Positions 42,113-50,170 of a DNA stretch of 64,000 bases are shown one piece after another. The position numbers and the translations under genes are program-made. The notes beneath the pieces were generated by a model that did not search any database, was not told the origin of the DNA, and worked only from the letters and a program-made list of their open reading frames with translations. The stretch is from Opitutaceae bacterium (lineage in GTDB: Bacteria > Verrucomicrobiota > Verrucomicrobiia > Opitutales > Opitutaceae), in the NCBI GenBank assembly GCA_027482185.1, contig JAIXWF010000017.1, positions 16,862 through 80,861 on the forward strand, written 5' to 3'. The number at the start of each line of letters is the position of its first letter. Position 1 is the first letter of the stretch.

Positions 42113-44607
42113 AGGCGGCGTGGATTCTGGGCTTCGCGGCGGCGCTGGCGCTGCGCGCGGCGCCGGCGGAACGCACGGTGACGCTGGCCGACGGCACGGC
42201 TTTTGTGTTCGTCGCCGTGCCGGCGGGAACGTTCACGCGGGGCAGTCCGGAAACCGAGGCGGGCCGGGCGCGGGACGAAGGGCCGCGGCGCGAGATCGCG
42301 ATCCCGCGGCCGTACTGGCTGGGCAAGTACGAGGTGACGCAGGCGCAATGGCGCGCGGTGACGGGGGAGAATCCGGCGACCTTCCGCGAATTCGCGGCGT
42401 CCGACGTCCATCCGGTCGAGGGAATTTCCTGGGACGACGCGCAGGCTTTCGTCGCGCGGCTGAACGCCCGCGGCGTCGGCCGCTTCCGGCTGCCGACGGA
42501 AGCGGAATGGGAGTACGCGGCGCGGGCAGGCACGGACACGCGTTTCCCGTGGGGCGAGGATTTGGCGCACCGCGAGTTGCCGCGGCACGCCTGGTTCTAC
42601 CCCGGGGCGGAAGGGCGCAGCCACCCGGTGGGGACGAAGCAACCGAATGCGTGGGGCCTGCACGACCTGCTCGGCGGCGTGTGGGAATGGTGCGAGGACC
42701 GCTTCGCGCCGTACGGGGCCGAGACGACGGCGTCGGGGGTGGAGCGCGTGATCCGCGGCGGCAGCTGGTTCAACGAGCCCGAGGCGTTGCGGCCGGCCAA
42801 CCGCCACCGCCATCCGCCGGATTCGCGGCAGACCAATGTCGGCCTGCGGCTGGTGTGGGAGCCGGCGGACGACGGCGCGGCGATCCAGCGCCGGCCCGAC
42901 GGCTCCGTGCCCTACGGCTACCGGGCGATGACTTCGCCGCACCCCGGCCCGTGGTGGGTGCCGGTGCCGGGCCACGTCGCGCCGGCGCCGGGCGAGCACC
43001 CGCGGCTGCTGTTCCGCCGGGCGGACCTGCCGGCGTTGCGGGCCAAGGCGGCGACGCCCGAGGGCCGGGCGATTTTGCAACGGTTGCGTTTCCTCCTCGA
43101 CGGCGCCGACGGCGAGACGATGACGGTGCGTTTCAATCCGGCGACGCGGTTCGACCAGGGCGCCGCGACACCGCCGCCCGTCGGCACCTACACGCTCGGG
43201 CACGCCGCGGGTTACGGGTTGCTGTATCAGCTTACCGGCGACCGGAAATTCGCGGAGTACGGCCGGGAGAGTTTCGAACGGGCGTTGGCCGGCGTGCGCG
43301 ACCGCGACAGCCGCTACAGTTTCCGCCAGCCCGGCGGCGCGCTCCGGGCCGGACCGCCACTCGGGTGGATGGCCGTGGGCTACGACCTCTGCTACGACGG
43401 TTGGGACCCCGCCGTACGCGAGCGTCTCGGCCGCGCGCTCTGGGAGTATCGCGAGACGCTGGAGAATCCGCGGCCGGACAAGCGGGAGATCGATCTGCCC
43501 GGCCTCGCACGAGGCACCATGCCGCCGTACAGCAACCACTTTTCCATGCAAGTCGGCGGCGCGGCGCTCGTGCTCCTGGCGCTCAAGGGTGAAGCGTGGC
43601 TCGAATCCGAGCGGCTCGACCCGCTGCTCGACGCCGCGGCCCACAGCATGGTCCGCAACCTCGACGAAGGTTTCGGCGACGGCGGGTTTTTCGCCGAAGG
43701 CGACGGCACCGGCTCGATGGCCTCGCAGATTGTGTTTCTTTCCGCGCTCCAGGCGTGGCGGCAGGCGGCCGGTCTCGACTTCGTCAACAGTCCCCGGCCC
43801 AACGCCCGGATGCTCACGCTGAAGTGGATCTACCAAACCGTGTTTCGCGACGGGCAGCCGGTCTTCTGGCCGATCCGCGGCGGCTACGGACCGAACGTGT
43901 GGTCCCGTTCCGGCCAGAGCGGCGCGGCCTATTTCGCGCTTGGTCTCGGCGCCGTGCCGCCGGCGGACCGGCCCGCGCTGCAGTGGTGCTACGACCGTTT
44001 TCTCGCGACCGCCGATGCTGCGGCCGGCACGCCGTTCGATACCGCGAGTCTTTATCCGCAGTTCGCCGTCAGCGCGTTCGTGAATTGGCCGGTCGGCGAA
44101 GCCGCCCGCGACCCGCACGGACTCCTGCCGCGGACTTACCGCGATGCCGTGGCGGGATTCTATTGCTGGCGCGACCGCTGGGCCGACGGCGACGACACCG
44201 TGATCACCGTACTGACCAACGAAGTCCGCGGCTACATGGGCGCGAAACCGGATCCGGGCCTGATGATCCACTCGCGCGGCCGCCGGCTCACATGGGGGAC
44301 AGTGGTCCCCGGGCCGGTGCGGCGTTGGGAGACGACGCCGCAGGGGGAGACGAGCGTGTTGGAATTGGCCGACGGCACGGTGTTCGGTGTGGATTTGTCC
44401 GGGGCCGGCGGGGCCGGGATCATATTGGTGACGACCGGGGCCGCGGACGGGCAGAGCGTCGAGGTCGGAGGGCGGCGGCTGACGTTCTACTTTCCGACGG
44501 CGGCAACGCCGCCAGCGATTGCCGTGGAAGGCGGCGGCGTGCGCATCGGCGCGCAGACCGTCGCGTGGGAAGCGGGCCGGTTGGTGTTCGGTCGACCCGG
44601 CCGCTGA
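42109..44607 (+). CDS. SUMF1-fold / heparinase-like polysaccharide lyase fusion protein
   Basis: 832 residues from ATG 42109, with a signal peptide (MKAAWILGFAAALALRAAP). Residues about 20-255 repeat the SUMF1 fold of the preceding gene (LPTEAEWEYAARAG, NAWGLHDLLGGVWEW, VIRGGSWFN), again without active-site cysteines. The rest resembles a heparinase II/III-type lyase. An alpha-helical toroid spans about 290-620 (LLFRRADLPALRAKA, YSNHFSMQVGGAALVLLALKGEAWL, DGGFFAEGDGTGSMASQIVF, IRGGYGPNVWSRSGQSG). A beta-sandwich-like C-terminal part follows from about 680. Candidate catalytic residues are Asn/His in YSNHFSM, but this is not established. It is translationally coupled to the preceding gene. The lyase family assignment is by eye and moderately certain. 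Confidence 0.85.
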   Translation: MKAAWILGFAAALALRAAPAERTVTLADGTAFVFVAVPAGTFTRGSPETEAGRARDEGPRREIAIPRPYWLGKYEVTQAQWRAVTGENPATFREFAASDVHPVEGISWDDAQAFVARLNARGVGRFRLPTEAEWEYAARAGTDTRFPWGEDLAHRELPRHAWFYPGAEGRSHPVGTKQPNAWGLHDLLGGVWEWCEDRFAPYGAETTASGVERVIRGGSWFNEPEALRPANRHRHPPDSRQTNVGLRLVWEPADDGAAIQRRPDGSVPYGYRAMTSPHPGPWWVPVPGHVAPAPGEHPRLLFRRADLPALRAKAATPEGRAILQRLRFLLDGADGETMTVRFNPATRFDQGAATPPPVGTYTLGHAAGYGLLYQLTGDRKFAEYGRESFERALAGVRDRDSRYSFRQPGGALRAGPPLGWMAVGYDLCYDGWDPAVRERLGRALWEYRETLENPRPDKREIDLPGLARGTMPPYSNHFSMQVGGAALVLLALKGEAWLESERLDPLLDAAAHSMVRNLDEGFGDGGFFAEGDGTGSMASQIVFLSALQAWRQAAGLDFVNSPRPNARMLTLKWIYQTVFRDGQPVFWPIRGGYGPNVWSRSGQSGAAYFALGLGAVPPADRPALQWCYDRFLATADAAAGTPFDTASLYPQFAVSAFVNWPVGEAARDPHGLLPRTYRDAVAGFYCWRDRWADGDDTVITVLTNEVRGYMGAKPDPGLMIHSRGRRLTWGTVVPGPVRRWETTPQGETSVLELADGTVFGVDLSGAGGAGIILVTTGAADGQSVEVGGRRLTFYFPTAATPPAIAVEGGGVRIGAQTVAWEAGRLVFGRPGR

Positions 44608-44767
44608 ACGCGGGCGGGGTGCGATCGAGCTCCGGCAGCCGATCGCGTCCGATTGAAAGCCGGGGACGGAGCCAACTACCGCCAATGCTTCCGTGCCGTC
44701 ACGACGGGATCGCGGATCGATCTCTCAACCCTCAACTTTCAACTCCCAACTGCAGGGGCTTTTGGGC
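44608..44767. repeat. Convergent gap with a CTCAACTTTCAACTCCC-type word repeat
   Basis: 44719-44750 reads CTCTCAACCCTCAACTTTCA and continues with CAACTCCCAACT, four near-copies of a 7-8 nt word. It lies between the converging lyase and PhoD genes. No clear hairpin terminator was found. Confidence 0.6.
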
Positions 44768-46348
44768 TCAGGCGCGCTGGAGTTCGGGTTTGCCGGACTC
44801 GACGACGAAGGTGGCGCGGGTCAGCAGGGGGGCGCCGGGTTTCTCGACGTAGGGGACGGTGCGGTAGTCGGTGCGCCATTGCCGCGGGGTGACCTCGCAG
44901 CGGACGTAGCCGCGCTCGCCGTTGAGGAATTTGACGAAGGGGTTTTCCTCGAGCGTGCCTTCGCGGCCTTTGGGCACGGGCGAGCCGTCGCCGCCCGAAG
45001 AGATCGAAGTGCCGACGAACTCGACGCCGACGGGCTTGGCGTCCGGGCGGTCGAAGTCGGCGACGAGGTTGTTGGCCCAGTGGGTGTGGATGTCGCCGGT
45101 GAGGACGACGGGATTCTTCACGTTCCGTTCGAGGCAGTGGTTCAGGACGCGGCGGCGTTCGTATTCGTAGCCGGGCCACTGGTCCATCGAGTGGAGGACG
45201 GGGTTGCCCGGGGCCAAGTCGACGCGGGCCATCATCACCTGCTGGGCGAGGATGTTCCACTCCGAGCGCGATTGCGCGAGGTGGCCGAAGAGCCAGTCGC
45301 GCTGGCGGTGGCCCATCAGCGTGCCCTGCGGGTCCATGAGGACGGGGGACGGCGGTTTGCGGCCGTCGCCCTGGGGCTGGTCGGTGCGGTACTGGCGCGT
45401 GTCGAGGACGTTGAAACGGGCGAGGCGGCCGTACTCGAGACCCCGATACAGCAGCAGGTCGGGCCCCGTCGGCAGCTGGGCGCGGCGCAGCGGCATCATC
45501 TCGTAGTAGGCCTGGTAGGCGGCGGCGCGGCGGCGGAGGAATTCCTCGCGGGTGGCCTTTTTGTCGGGAATGTCGCCGGCGTAGTTGTTGGCCACCTCGT
45601 GGTCGTCCCAGGTGACGAGCCAGGGCGCCATCGCGTGGGCGGCCTGCAGGGCGGGATCGGATTTGTAGAGGCCGTACCGCGCGCGGTAGTCGTCGAGGGT
45701 GAAGATCTCGGGGCTGTTGTGGCGGCGGACCTGTTTGTCGCGGGCGGCGCCTTCGTAGATGTAATCGCCGAGGTGGACGACGAGATCGAGGTCCTCGCGC
45801 GCCATGTGCTGGTAGGCGGTGAAGAGACCGGCCTCGTAGTGCTGGCAGGAGGCGAAGGCGAAGCGCAGTTTCTCCGGCAGGCTGGCGGCGGCGGGAAAAG
45901 TGCGGGTGCGGCCCTTGGGACTGAGCTCGGCGCCGGCCTTGAACCGGTACCAGTACCAACGGTCGGGGCGCAGGCCGGCGACCTCGACGTGGACGGAATG
46001 GCCCCATTGCGGGGAGGCGACGACTTTGCCGGATTGTACGCCGCGCGAGAGACCTTCGTCCTCGGCGATCGTCCAGGAAACTTCGATGGGCTCGGGCGCG
46101 AGGCCGCCGCCGGGCTCGAGGGGTTTGGGCGCGAGTTTGGTCCAGAGGACGACGCCGTCGGGCGTCGGATCGCCGGAAGCGACGCCGAGGGAAAACGGAT
46201 AGGCGGAAAAGACGGGCGCGGACGCGACGGCGCCGCCGAGGCGCGAGGACGAGAGCAACGCGGCGGCGGCGAAGGAGGCCGAGCCGCCGAGGAAGGCGCG
46301 GCGGCTGAGGGGGCGGTCACCGGCCAGGGGGAAAAGAAGCGGGGCCAT
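44768..46348 (-). CDS. PhoD-type alkaline phosphatase/phosphodiesterase (Tat-exported)
   Basis: 526 residues. A Tat-type signal (SRRAFLGGSASF) precedes the hydrophobic stretch AAAALLSSS. The N-terminal PhoD Fn3-like domain (GVASGDPTPDGVVLWTKL, WYWYRFKAG) leads into the metallophosphoesterase core. Metal-site motifs are visible: FASCQHY (the Cys typical of PhoD), VVHLGDYIYE, VTWDDHEVANNYAGD, VVLTGDIHTHWANN. PhoD enzymes release phosphate from mono- and diesters such as phospholipid or teichoic material using Ca/Fe. No pho box was identified. It diverges from the FAD oxidoreductase gene across 134 bp. Confidence 0.95.
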   Translation of the reverse strand: MAPLLFPLAGDRPLSRRAFLGGSASFAAAALLSSSRLGGAVASAPVFSAYPFSLGVASGDPTPDGVVLWTKLAPKPLEPGGGLAPEPIEVSWTIAEDEGLSRGVQSGKVVASPQWGHSVHVEVAGLRPDRWYWYRFKAGAELSPKGRTRTFPAAASLPEKLRFAFASCQHYEAGLFTAYQHMAREDLDLVVHLGDYIYEGAARDKQVRRHNSPEIFTLDDYRARYGLYKSDPALQAAHAMAPWLVTWDDHEVANNYAGDIPDKKATREEFLRRRAAAYQAYYEMMPLRRAQLPTGPDLLLYRGLEYGRLARFNVLDTRQYRTDQPQGDGRKPPSPVLMDPQGTLMGHRQRDWLFGHLAQSRSEWNILAQQVMMARVDLAPGNPVLHSMDQWPGYEYERRRVLNHCLERNVKNPVVLTGDIHTHWANNLVADFDRPDAKPVGVEFVGTSISSGGDGSPVPKGREGTLEENPFVKFLNGERGYVRCEVTPRQWRTDYRTVPYVEKPGAPLLTRATFVVESGKPELQRA

Positions 46349-46482
46349 GGGGCGAGCAAGCGAGGCGGGGAAAGGAGCGTCAAGCGGCCGGACGCGGATG
46401 GATATGCAGGGAGGTGAAATTCAGGTGACGACGGGCGAACTCCCGCTCGACAGGCCCGGGCCCGGGCCGCATTCCAGAGCGC

Positions 46483-48177
46483 ATGGAATACCCCAAATTC
46501 GGTCGGTGGCTGGCGGCGTTTTGCCTCGGAGCGGTCGGGCTGCGCGCCGCGGAGTTCGATGTGGTGGTCTACGGCGGCACGAGCGCGGGTGTGATCGCGG
46601 CAGTGCAGGCGAAGGCGATGGGCAAGAGCGTCGTCGTGGTCGGCCCGGACAAGCACCTGGGCGGCCTGACGAGCGGCGGTCTCGGTTGGACGGATACGGG
46701 CAACAAAGCCGTGATCGGCGGGCTGGCGCGCGAGTTCTACCAGCGGGTCTGGAAGCATTACGACGGCGAGGGCGCGTGGCGTTTCCAGAAGAAAACGGAG
46801 TACGGCAACAAGGGCCAGGGCACGCCGGCGATCGACGGCGCGCAGCGCACGATGTGGATTTTCGAGCCGAGCGTGGCGGAGAAGATTTTCGACGACCTGG
46901 TGCGCGAGCGCGGGATTCCCGTGCATCGCGACGAGTGGCTGGACCGCGCGAAGGGCGTGAAGAAAACGGGCGGCCGGATCGCATCGATCACGATGCTGAG
47001 CGGGAAGACCTACGTCGGGAAGATGTTCATCGACGCGACGTACGAGGGCGACCTGATGGCGGCGGCGGGCGTGTCCTACCACGTGGGCCGCGAGAGCAAG
47101 GCGACCTACGGGGAGGATTGGGCGGGCGTGCAGACGGGCGTGTTGCACCACCGGCACCACTTCGGGGTGTTGAAGGAAAAGATCAGCCCCTACGCCGTGC
47201 CCGGCGACCCGAAGAGCGGCGTGTTGCCGCGGATCAATCCGGCGCACCCGGGCGAGTACGGCGCCGGCGACAACAAAGTGCAGGCGTACTGCTACCGCAT
47301 GTGCCTCACGAATGTGCCGGAAAACCGGATCCCGTTTGCCAAGCCCGAGGGCTACGACCCGAGGCAGTACGAGTTGCTCGCACGCATCTACGCGGCGGGC
47401 TGGACGGAGACCTTCGGGAAGTTCGATCCGATCCCGAATCACAAAACGGATACGAACAACCACGGGCCCTTCAGCACGGACAACATCGGGATGAACTACG
47501 ACTACCCGGAGGCGAGCTACGAGCGCCGGAAGCAGATCCTGAAAGAACACGAAACGTACCAGAAGGGCTGGCTCTACTTTATCACGACCGATCCGCGCGT
47601 GCCGGCGGACGTGCGGGCGAAGATGAGCGAGTGGGGCTTGCCGAAGGACGAATTCAAGGACAACGGCGGCTGGTCGCACCAGATCTACGTGCGCGAGGCG
47701 CGGCGGATGGTGGGCAGCTACGTGATGACGGAGAACGAACTGCTGCAGAAGCGGCCGACGCCGGAGTCGGTGGGCATGGGCAGCTACACGATCGATTCGC
47801 ACAACGTGCAGCGGTACATCACGCCGGAAGGTTATGTGCAGAACGAGGGCGACATCGGCGTCCCGACGAAGGGGCCGTACGAAATTGCCTACGGCTCACT
47901 CGTGCCGAAGCGCGGACAGGCGGAGAATTTGCTGGTGCCGGTCTGCGTCTCGAGTTCGCACATCGCGTTCGGGTCGATCCGCATGGAGCCCGTGTTCATG
48001 ATCCTCGGCCAATCGGCCGCGACGGCGGCGGTGCTGGCGATCGACGGGAAAATGGCGGTGCAGGATGTGCCGTATGCGAAACTGAAAGAACGCCTGCTGG
48101 CCGATGGCCAGATCCTCACGATGGCGGGCGCGATCAAGGCCCCGGGGGAAACGAGCGCGGGCAAGAAAACGGAGTAG
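46483..48177 (+). CDS. Secreted FAD-dependent oxidoreductase
   Basis: 564 residues. A signal peptide (MEYPKFGRWLAAFCLGAVGLRA) is followed directly by the FAD-binding Rossmann motif VVVYGGTSAGVIAAVQAKAMG (a GxSxG variant of GxGxxG) and a second nucleotide-site stretch HLGGLTSGGLGWTD. Further motifs are MFIDATYEGDLMAAAGVSY and the C-terminal GSIRMEPVFMILGQSAATAAVLA that closes the FAD site. Proteins of this FAD_oxidored family are frequent near glycan-degradation genes in Bacteroidota and Verrucomicrobiota; substrates are largely unknown. A periplasmic, flavin-loaded enzyme would need folded export or periplasmic loading. No Tat Arg-Arg pair is visible. Confidence 0.92.
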   Translation: MEYPKFGRWLAAFCLGAVGLRAAEFDVVVYGGTSAGVIAAVQAKAMGKSVVVVGPDKHLGGLTSGGLGWTDTGNKAVIGGLAREFYQRVWKHYDGEGAWRFQKKTEYGNKGQGTPAIDGAQRTMWIFEPSVAEKIFDDLVRERGIPVHRDEWLDRAKGVKKTGGRIASITMLSGKTYVGKMFIDATYEGDLMAAAGVSYHVGRESKATYGEDWAGVQTGVLHHRHHFGVLKEKISPYAVPGDPKSGVLPRINPAHPGEYGAGDNKVQAYCYRMCLTNVPENRIPFAKPEGYDPRQYELLARIYAAGWTETFGKFDPIPNHKTDTNNHGPFSTDNIGMNYDYPEASYERRKQILKEHETYQKGWLYFITTDPRVPADVRAKMSEWGLPKDEFKDNGGWSHQIYVREARRMVGSYVMTENELLQKRPTPESVGMGSYTIDSHNVQRYITPEGYVQNEGDIGVPTKGPYEIAYGSLVPKRGQAENLLVPVCVSSSHIAFGSIRMEPVFMILGQSAATAAVLAIDGKMAVQDVPYAKLKERLLADGQILTMAGAIKAPGETSAGKKTE

Positions 48178-48205
48178 GTGGAACGTGTCTGGAGTTCGGA
48201 TTTTT

Positions 48206-48311
48206 GAACCACGGATGGGCACTGATGGACACTGATGAAGAGGAATTCGGAAGGAATCCGGAGGGTTGGGATTTTCCGACATCAGTGAGTGTCAGTGATG
48301 ATCAGTGGTTC
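48206..48311. repeat. ACTGAT-type element, copy 1
   Basis: Begins GAACCACGGATGGGCACTGA and ends GATGATCAGTGGTTC, so the ends are inverted repeats. Between them are direct words (ACTGATGGACACTGATG), a middle with GGAATTCGGAAGGAATCCGG, then CATCAGTG words in the opposite sense. Lies after the FAD oxidoreductase gene. Confidence 0.9.
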
Positions 48312-48364
48312 AAAAAGGTTTGGAGTTCGGGGTTTGGGGTTCGGAGTTGGGGGAAACTGATTTT
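48312..48364. repeat. GGAGTTCGGGGTTTGGGG-type spacer tract
   Basis: Words GGAGTTCGG, GGTTTGGGG and GTTCGGAG lie between ACTGAT copies 1 and 2. They belong to the same family as the tract inside dnaE at 29047-29112. Confidence 0.75.
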
Positions 48365-48458
48365 GGACCACTGATGGGCACTGATTGGCACTGATGTAAC
48401 TGAATGTGGGGGAATTCGGAGGTTCGGATTCCTGAGATTCAGCGGGCATCCGTGGTTC
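48365..48458. repeat. ACTGAT-type element, copy 2, overlapping the end of the MFS gene
   Basis: Starts GGACCACTGATGGGCACTGA and ends CATCCGTGGTTC. Its right end is translated on the minus strand as the last residues of the MFS transporter (GTTDAR) and provides its TGA stop. Confidence 0.88.
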
Positions 48459-49692
48459 CGCGGGCGCGGACCGCGCGTTCGGTGAGGAGGAGGCCGGTGC
48501 CGCCGACGAGCATCACGACGAAGAGGGCGGCGACGACGCTGCGGGGTTCGCCGGTGGCGGTCCACAGGCCGGCGAGGAGGAGCGGGGCGGAGGCGCGGCC
48601 GATCACGGCGGGGGCGGAGAGGGCGCCGTTGAGGGCGGCGTAACGTTCGCGGCCGAAGAGTTCGGCGATGGCGGTGCCGCGCAAAATGGTCGAGACGCCG
48701 TTGCTCGCGCCGAAGAGCGCGGCGAAGAGCGCGAGCCAACCGAAGTCCGGCGGCAGCAAGAGCAGCACGGCGAGGGCGGCAAGGGTGCCGGCGATCGTCC
48801 AGCGCCCGATGCGCAGCGTGGAAAACTCGGCCGCGCGGGCGGCGAGCAGGAAACGCGCGACGACCTGGAGCGGGCCGATCACGGCGACGGCGCGGACGAT
48901 GTCGGCATTGCTCGCGCCCCGCGCCTGCAGCATCGGCACGAGTTGGAAGATGAGGCCGGTGAAGACGGCGGAGTGGGCCGTGAACCAGAGCGCGAGGCCG
49001 ACGAAGCGGGGCTCGGCGAGATCGTGGCGGAACTCCGTCCACCAGGCGGCGAGGCGTTGCGGCCACGGCGACGGGGTGCCGGGCGCCGGTGCGGCGGGCG
49101 GGTGCGGCGGGATGCCCCACCAATGGAGCGGGAGGCCCACGAGCATTTGGAAGAGGCCGAGGGCAACGCAGGCGTGGCGCCAGCCGAGATGGTCGACGGA
49201 GAATTGCGCGAGCGGGACGAAGACGGTGCTGGCGAGGCCGCCGACGAGGGTGAGCAACGTGATGCCGCGGCGGTAGTGCGGACCGAAGGCGGCGGTGACG
49301 ACGGCGAAGGCGGGATCGTAGAGCGCGCCGGCGAGGGACGAACCGAGCACGAGCCATGCGCCGAGGTAGACGGTGGGTGAGGAGGTCAGGCCGAGGGTGA
49401 CGAGGGCACCGCCGCCGGCGGCGGACGCGAGCGTCATGAGCCCGCGGCCGCCGCGGCGCTGGATCCATTGGCCGACGGGCACGGCGGCGATGCCCCACGC
49501 GAGGAGACCGAGGGAGAGGCCGGTGTTGAGGAAGGAGCGGGACCAGCCGGTGTCGGCCTGCATCGGGCCGACGATCACGGTGAACGTGTAGTAGAGAATG
49601 CCCCAGGCGACGATCTGGCCGGCGGCCAAGCGCCAGGCGAGCGCCCAAGGCAAGGGCGGCGCGGCGGCCGGCGGCGGGAGCGAAGCGGACAT
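48439..49692 (-). CDS. MFS transporter
   Basis: 417 residues from ATG 49692 (MSASLPPPAAAP). A longer frame to 49866 runs into an ACTGAT element and is not used. Twelve hydrophobic segments can be traced, with a loop 2-3 motif RRGGRGLMTLAS typical of the major facilitator superfamily. It resembles monocarboxylate/oxalate-formate-type MFS members (GWSRSFLNTGLSLGLLAWGI, GGLASTVFVPLAQ), but the substrate is not assignable. The C-terminus (ARGTTDAR then TGA) is encoded by the right end of repeat copy 2, so the original C-terminus was probably replaced or extended when the repeat arrived. Confidence 0.9.
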   Translation of the reverse strand: MSASLPPPAAAPPLPWALAWRLAAGQIVAWGILYYTFTVIVGPMQADTGWSRSFLNTGLSLGLLAWGIAAVPVGQWIQRRGGRGLMTLASAAGGGALVTLGLTSSPTVYLGAWLVLGSSLAGALYDPAFAVVTAAFGPHYRRGITLLTLVGGLASTVFVPLAQFSVDHLGWRHACVALGLFQMLVGLPLHWWGIPPHPPAAPAPGTPSPWPQRLAAWWTEFRHDLAEPRFVGLALWFTAHSAVFTGLIFQLVPMLQARGASNADIVRAVAVIGPLQVVARFLLAARAAEFSTLRIGRWTIAGTLAALAVLLLLPPDFGWLALFAALFGASNGVSTILRGTAIAELFGRERYAALNGALSAPAVIGRASAPLLLAGLWTATGEPRSVVAALFVVMLVGGTGLLLTERAVRARGTTDAR

Positions 49693-49798
49693 TGCCCCGA
49701 GGGAAACGCGGAGCGACGGCGGACGGCGATTGTTTTTACCGGGGACGGACGTGGCAGTGGGCGAGATTGCGGCGAGGCGACTGCAATGCCCGGAAAGG

Positions 49799-49895
49799 GG
49801 AACCACTGATGAACACTGATGGGCACTTAATCGGAGGGAATCCGGAGGGATCGGATTTTCCGGCATCAGTGAAAATCAGTGAAGATCAGTGGTTC
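49799..49895. repeat. ACTGAT-type element, copy 3
   Basis: 97 bp from GGAACCACTGATGAACACTG to GATCAGTGGTTC; terminal inverted repeats GAACCACTGAT and ATCAGTGGTTC are perfect. The middle contains GGAGGGAATCCGGAGG. Nearly identical to copy 5. Confidence 0.93.
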
Positions 49896-49941
49896 ACCGC
49901 TTCGGAACTCCGCACTCCGAACGCCAAACACCGAACTTTCT

Positions 49942-50035
49942 TGGCCACTGATGGACACTGATGGCGTTGAATGGGGAGGAATTCGGAGGTTCGGATTCCC
50001 GGGATTCAATGAGCATCAGTGACGATCAGTGGTTC
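49942..50035. repeat. ACTGAT-type element, copy 4
   Basis: Begins GGCCACTGATGGACACTGAT and ends ATCAGTGGTTC. The middle reads GGAGGAATTCGGAGGTTCGG, as in copy 2, so copies 2 and 4 form one subtype and copies 3 and 5 another. Confidence 0.92.
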
Positions 50036-50073
50036 ACGGTTTGGGAACTCCGAACCCCGAACGCCGAACTTGG

Positions 50074-50170
50074 GGAACCACTGATGAACACTGATGGGCA
50101 CTTAATCGGAGGGAATCCGGAGGCGGCGGATTCTCCGGGATCAGTGAAAATCAGTGAAGATCAGTGGTTC
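50074..50170. repeat. ACTGAT-type element, copy 5, overlapping the end of the giant PEP-CTERM gene
   Basis: 97 bp, closely matching copy 3. Its right inverted end, read on the minus strand as GAACCACTGA, encodes the last residues (NH) and the TGA stop of the 3060-residue protein. Confidence 0.93.

Larger units (their letters stand above)
49693..50160. other. 468-bp gap made almost wholly of repeats
   Basis: After about 100 bp of unique sequence next to the MFS start, the gap consists of three ACTGAT elements (copies 3-5) separated by two GAACTCCGAACGCC-type tracts (49899-49940, 50036-50073). The unique part should contain the MFS promoter. No gene. Confidence 0.85.

Noticed and set aside
49693..49866. 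Longer N-terminus for the MFS transporter
   Set aside because: The extension would be encoded partly by ACTGAT repeat copy 3. The ATG at 49692 begins directly before the first hydrophobic segment at the usual distance.
48206..50170. CRISPR array
   Set aside because: The regularly recurring units look array-like, but the units are internally repetitive with inverted ends. The spacers are another repeat family, and no cas gene is present.
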